From the NCBI GenBank assembly GCA_964617665.1, contig CAZUAH010000606.1, positions 1-8,113 of the forward strand: a DNA stretch of 8,113 bases. The letters are read 5' to 3'. Numbering within the stretch: the stretch's first letter is position 1; each line of letters begins with the position of its first letter. Source of the DNA: JADHUC01 sp964617665. GTDB lineage: Bacteria; Planctomycetota; Planctomycetia; Pirellulales; Pirellulaceae. Positions 5,514 to 8,113 of the stretch are shown here, piece after piece. Below the pieces are notes generated by a model that was not told where the DNA came from, searched no databases, and saw only the letters and a program-made list of their open reading frames with translations. The position numbers were made by a program, and so were the translations under genes.

Positions 5514-8113
5514 CTACACGTCCCGATGCGACTTGGCGAGCAAGTTCAGTAGATCGTCATCAAGTTGCATGTCAGCTAGGCCCGCGAAGAAATCTTCGAC
5601 CGATGTTGTGTCGATGGTCTCTCCTCGATGACGCAACGGTGGCATCGCTATGCGATCGCCCGATGTTACGCGTGGCGTCGGTTGAAGTACGGAAGACAGT
5701 TCCAGGTCTCCGATTTCAGCGTCGTTCCGCATACTAAGCCACTCAAGTGGACGGATGCATGTGGCTTGATGGCCGTCATCGTGCCAGGTGTCGAGAGAGA
5801 AAGCGGGGAATGCGAGTTCAGAACGTACTCCAGGAGTCAACGACTCGCCCAGTTCGTTGTGGTCGTGGCCGTGGAGATGACCGATCTCGTGGATCAACGC
5901 CGAGAACACGTCGACTCGGTTCCAGCCAAATCCGGCTGCGTCGATGTCGATTTGAATATGATTCTGCTCCGGATAGGCCAATCCCAAGTATGGGGAGGCG
6001 ATTTGTACGATCTCAAATGTGATCGAGGACGGGATAGGCACAGCCGCGGATTGGTGTGCTCGCTGCTGCCAATAGTCTGTTGCCCGCTGCGATGCCCATT
6101 CGAGTTCCGCCTGCGTTAACTGTCCGTCGCCTGAAATGGGCGCCACACCGTCGACGACCAGCGGGGCTACCGGAGCGCTGCTGAAGTACATCTGGTCAAT
6201 GTTCACGGTGTCGCGAATGCTGTTGCCGGGCGTGCTGGGGTCTGTGTCAACGACGCGCACGAGGACCGTGCCGGAGATCGGTGATAGCAGGGCGACCGGA
6301 TGCAGCGTCAAGCTAGACGTATCGACGATGACGAGTTCTATCCAGTTCGAACCACCGTCGGTCGAATACTCGAAAACGAAGTCATCACCGTCAGCATTGT
6401 CCGGGCGCGATGCTGTCAGGTAAAAACTCTCCGCTCCATTGACACCGGCGAAAGTCCAACGGTGATCCAGGTAACTTGTCCGATTGGCCGGTTTACCGCC
6501 GGATCGTTTTTCCTCGAGCGTCTCGACGATTCCGTCTGCGTCCGCGGTCGCTGTGTAGTCGTTGGCGACGATCGAGCCGGAAACGGTGCTCTCGCTGGCG
6601 GCCACAAAGGTCTGCAGATCGTCGTCCGTGATGGTAACCGTCGCAGATCCGCTGGCGCCGACCTTGTAGAAGTAACTGTCGTCCTCGGCGAGTATCACGA
6701 TAACGGTCTCGTTACCTTCGGCTTCAAAATCGTCAACCGGCGTGACTGTGATCGTGGCCGACGTCTGACCGTCAGGGATCGTCGCTGTGCCTGTCAACGC
6801 ACTGTAATCCGTACCCGCGGTCGCTGAGCCGTTCACCGTGTAGAACACATCGAGGTCGCCGGTCGTGCCTTCGCGACTTAGCGTGAATTCACCATTATCG
6901 AGCGGTGACTCGGCGGCCGTTGCATCCGTTGCCATGATGTTGACGCGGGTTCGCAGGTCGGTGATCAGGGACTCGAACGAAACGGCATCGACGTGGACCG
7001 ATTCCAGCGTCGGCGTGTTTTGGCGCTTGACCGGCGAGCGATCCGTATCGACGACTCGCAACACAAGGCTGCCGTTGAGCGGTGTGGCCGACAGATCGAC
7101 ATCGTACGATTGGCTTGTCGCCGAATTGACGGTGGCCAGCGCGGTCCACGCACTGCCGTTCAGTGAGTATTCGAACAAGAAGTCATCGGACTCGCCGTTC
7201 GCGTCGCGCCACGCATCGAGTTGGAAGGACGTTACATCTGCGACAACGCCGAACGACCACTGGTAATAGTCAAGCGCGCTGCTTTTCTTGGGTTTCTTGT
7301 TGCTGCCGACCAGGGACTCGCCCTCCGTGATGCTTTGGGCGTCGCCATCGGTTGCCTGAAGGACGGCGACATCGAACGGTTCGGCGGTCGGCTCAAGGCC
7401 CGCCGTGTAGGATGTGCCTCCGGCGACCATCGTGCCGCTGAGCGGGAAGTATGAGTATGCGATTGGCACATCGTTATCGAGGTTTGTGGCATTGACGTCG
7501 GCTGGATCGATTCCGTCGTAAAGGCCGTCCCAACTCACAGCCGCGGCAAGGACGATCGTGTAGGCGATGTCGCCGTCCACAAGCAGGTCATCGACGCCCG
7601 TGACCGTCACCGTCTGCCCCGTATCCCAATTCGCGGCTGTGATCGTCACCTGGCTGACGTCTGGGGTCCCTTCACCCGAATCGGTGGACGAGATGCCGAT
7701 CGTGACATCCGCCGTCGGCTCGCTATCGAGCGCCACGGTAAAGGTCGCGGTGCCTCCCGTTTCAGTTGTGTCACCGCTGATCGTCGAGACGTTGATCCCC
7801 ACCGTGTCGTCGTCGGTCACGTCGATCGTGTCCGTGCCGTCCGCATAAGCGGTCGCCGTGCCCGTCACCGTCACCGTCTGCGTCCCGTCCACGATCGCGT
7901 CGTCCACGGCCGTGATCGGGAACGTGGCCGACGCCTGACCGGCAAGGATCGTCACCGTCCCGGCAACCGTCGCCTCGCTCGTGTCGCTGCTGGCAAGCGT
8001 CACCACCAGATCGGCCGTGGTCAACGTGTTCCGGCTCACCGTCCCTTGCGCCGTGCCGCCGTTTTCGGACATCGATGCCGCGTCGATCACCAACGTCAGC
8101 GTGGCCACGTCGT
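5514..8113 (-). CDS. Large Calx-beta repeat surface protein with C-terminal metzincin-like domain (5' end outside window)
   Basis: The reading frame is open to the window edge; the GTG at 8108 is a valine inside a repeat, not a start. Numbering from that valine gives 864 residues. Order: Calx-beta-like repeat (1-103, ending VTDDD), second repeat (104-213), beta-sandwich-like module A (217-380), Calx-beta domain (385-497, ending TITDDD), module B, a diverged copy of A (499-645), metalloprotease-like domain (655-765), and an acidic, unrecognised tail (766-864). The HExxHxxGxxH motif is HEIGHLHGHDH at 740-750, preceded by LGLAYPEQNHIQIDIDAAGFGW, a layout I associate with planctomycete surface proteins. 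Low cysteine, many Thr/Asp/Val and DDD repeat ends suggest a secreted, calcium-binding, adhesin-like protein, but the signal peptide is outside the window. The first Met after the zinc motif is M793, so a Met-turn is uncertain and proteolysis unproven. Confidence 0.9.
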   Translation of the reverse strand, partial: DVATLTLVIDAASMSENGGTAQGTVSRNTLTTADLVVTLASSDTSEATVAGTVTILAGQASATFPITAVDDAIVDGTQTVTVTGTATAYADGTDTIDVTDDDTVGINVSTISGDTTETGGTATFTVALDSEPTADVTIGISSTDSGEGTPDVSQVTITAANWDTGQTVTVTGVDDLLVDGDIAYTIVLAAAVSWDGLYDGIDPADVNATNLDNDVPIAYSYFPLSGTMVAGGTSYTAGLEPTAEPFDVAVLQATDGDAQSITEGESLVGSNKKPKKSSALDYYQWSFGVVADVTSFQLDAWRDANGESDDFLFEYSLNGSAWTALATVNSATSQSYDVDLSATPLNGSLVLRVVDTDRSPVKRQNTPTLESVHVDAVSFESLITDLRTRVNIMATDATAAESPLDNGEFTLSREGTTGDLDVFYTVNGSATAGTDYSALTGTATIPDGQTSATITVTPVDDFEAEGNETVIVILAEDDSYFYKVGASGSATVTITDDDLQTFVAASESTVSGSIVANDYTATADADGIVETLEEKRSGGKPANRTSYLDHRWTFAGVNGAESFYLTASRPDNADGDDFVFEYSTDGGSNWIELVIVDTSSLTLHPVALLSPISGTVLVRVVDTDPSTPGNSIRDTVNIDQMYFSSAPVAPLVVDGVAPISGDGQLTQAELEWASQRATDYWQQRAHQSAAVPIPSSITFEIVQIASPYLGLAYPEQNHIQIDIDAAGFGWNRVDVFSALIHEIGHLHGHDHNELGESLTPGVRSELAFPAFSLDTWHDDGHQATCIRPLEWLSMRNDAEIGDLELSSVLQPTPRVTSGDRIAMPPLRHRGETIDTTSVEDFFAGLADMQLDDDLLNLLAKSHRDV
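5859..5891 (-). other. Codons for the HExxHxxGxxH zinc-binding motif
   Basis: This is the exact location of HEIGHLHGHDH in the large protein. In metzincins the three histidines (here H740, H744, H750) bind zinc and the glutamate (E741) is catalytic. All four positions plus the glycine (G747) are kept. Confidence 0.8.
6174..6614 (-). repeat. Beta-sandwich-like module B (second copy)
   Basis: Residues 499-645 of the large protein. Shared landmarks with module A are LDHRWTF, GDDFVFEYSTDGGSNW, ISGTVLVRVVDTDPS and VNIDQMYFSS. It carries a basic linker (EEKRSGGKP) before the first landmark, as module A does. Function is unknown; a carbohydrate-binding or adhesive jelly-roll fold is possible. Confidence 0.6.
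6618..6956 (-). repeat. Calx-beta domain between the two sandwich modules
   Basis: Residues 385-497 of the large protein. Typical Calx-beta features are the AAES...GEFTLSREG strand, GTDYSALTGTATIPDGQTSATITV, PVDDFEAEGNETV and the terminal VTITDDD. These domains usually bind calcium through the acidic loops. Confidence 0.75.
6969..7460 (-). repeat. Beta-sandwich-like module A (first copy)
   Basis: Residues 217-380 of the large protein. Landmarks are LDYYQWSF, SDDFLFEYSLNGSAW, LNGSLVLRVVDTDRSP and VHVDAVSFES, matching module B in order and spacing. A lysine-rich linker (NKKPKKSS) precedes the first landmark. Confidence 0.6.
7470..8113 (-). repeat. Two Calx-beta-like tandem repeats at the window edge
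   Basis: Repeat 1 (8113 to about 7800) ends TDTIDVTDDD, with AGQASATFPITAVDDAIVDGTQTV before it; repeat 2 (about 7799-7470) ends NATNLDND and has TGQTVTVTGVDDLLVDGD. Both follow the rise of a Calx-beta-like sandwich with acidic loops. Since the window stops within repeat 1, more copies may lie upstream in the gene. Confidence 0.65.

Noticed and set aside
5628..6119. Plus-strand 163-residue open frame opposite the metalloprotease-like domain
   Set aside because: Antisense to codons with an intact HExxHxxGxxH motif on the minus strand; the plus-strand product resembles nothing.
6300..6827. Plus-strand 175-residue open frame opposite the large repeat protein
   Set aside because: It is the antisense shadow of Calx-beta and sandwich codons; Arg-rich, with no motif or ribosome site.
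7560..7900. Recurring GTCACCGTC-type phrases resembling a short direct-repeat array
   Set aside because: They are codons for repeated Thr-Val strands of the Calx-beta-like domains, with irregular spacing; not CRISPR or a separate repeat family.
8106..8108. GTG as the start codon of the large protein
   Set aside because: The frame is open beyond it to the window edge, there is no ribosome site or signal peptide, and the following residues begin in the middle of a Calx-beta-like repeat.

Overview
The window looks like a piece of a planctomycete chromosome, probably Pirellulaceae-like. Three things suggest this: an extracellular-type protein built from Calx-beta-like repeats with a C-terminal HExxH domain, a receiver protein fused to the kind of RsbW-like ATPase domain common in that phylum, and rather spread-out gene packing. 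This placement is inferred from protein style; no taxonomic marker gene is present.

Layout. Left part (1-4023): a signalling cluster. A CheB-type receiver/methylesterase runs on the + strand (183-1223). It converges on a minus-strand block of two stand-alone CheY-like receivers (1272-1718 and 1748-2167). A 441-base gap without a convincing gene, rich in inverted repeats, separates these from a tightly coupled minus-strand pair: an HPt phosphotransfer protein (3498-3890) followed after one base by a receiver fused to an RsbW-like serine-kinase ATPase (2609-3496). A good minus-strand sigma-70-like promoter (3994-4023) precedes the HPt gene. No histidine kinase or CheR is present, so the phosphate donor lies elsewhere.

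Middle (4259-5302): a minus-strand Acg-like nitroreductase-family protein with its own Shine-Dalgarno site and a perfect hairpin just downstream. Right part (5514 to the window edge): the last 866 or so codons of a large minus-strand surface or secreted protein. In order it holds two Calx-beta-like repeats, a beta-sandwich-like module, a further Calx-beta repeat, a second copy of the sandwich module, and a metzincin-like HExxHxxGxxH domain with a 100-residue tail. Its N-terminus is outside the window.

How it works together (inference): phosphate from an external hybrid kinase could pass through the HPt histidine to the receiver-ATPase fusion, turning a phosphorelay signal into partner-switching control (phosphorylation or release of an anti-sigma antagonist or similar partner). 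The two single-domain receivers and CheB could be parallel acceptors or phosphate sinks. The nitroreductase and the large repeat protein show no clear functional tie to the signalling block. No tRNA, rRNA, CRISPR array, insertion sequence or phage gene was recognised.
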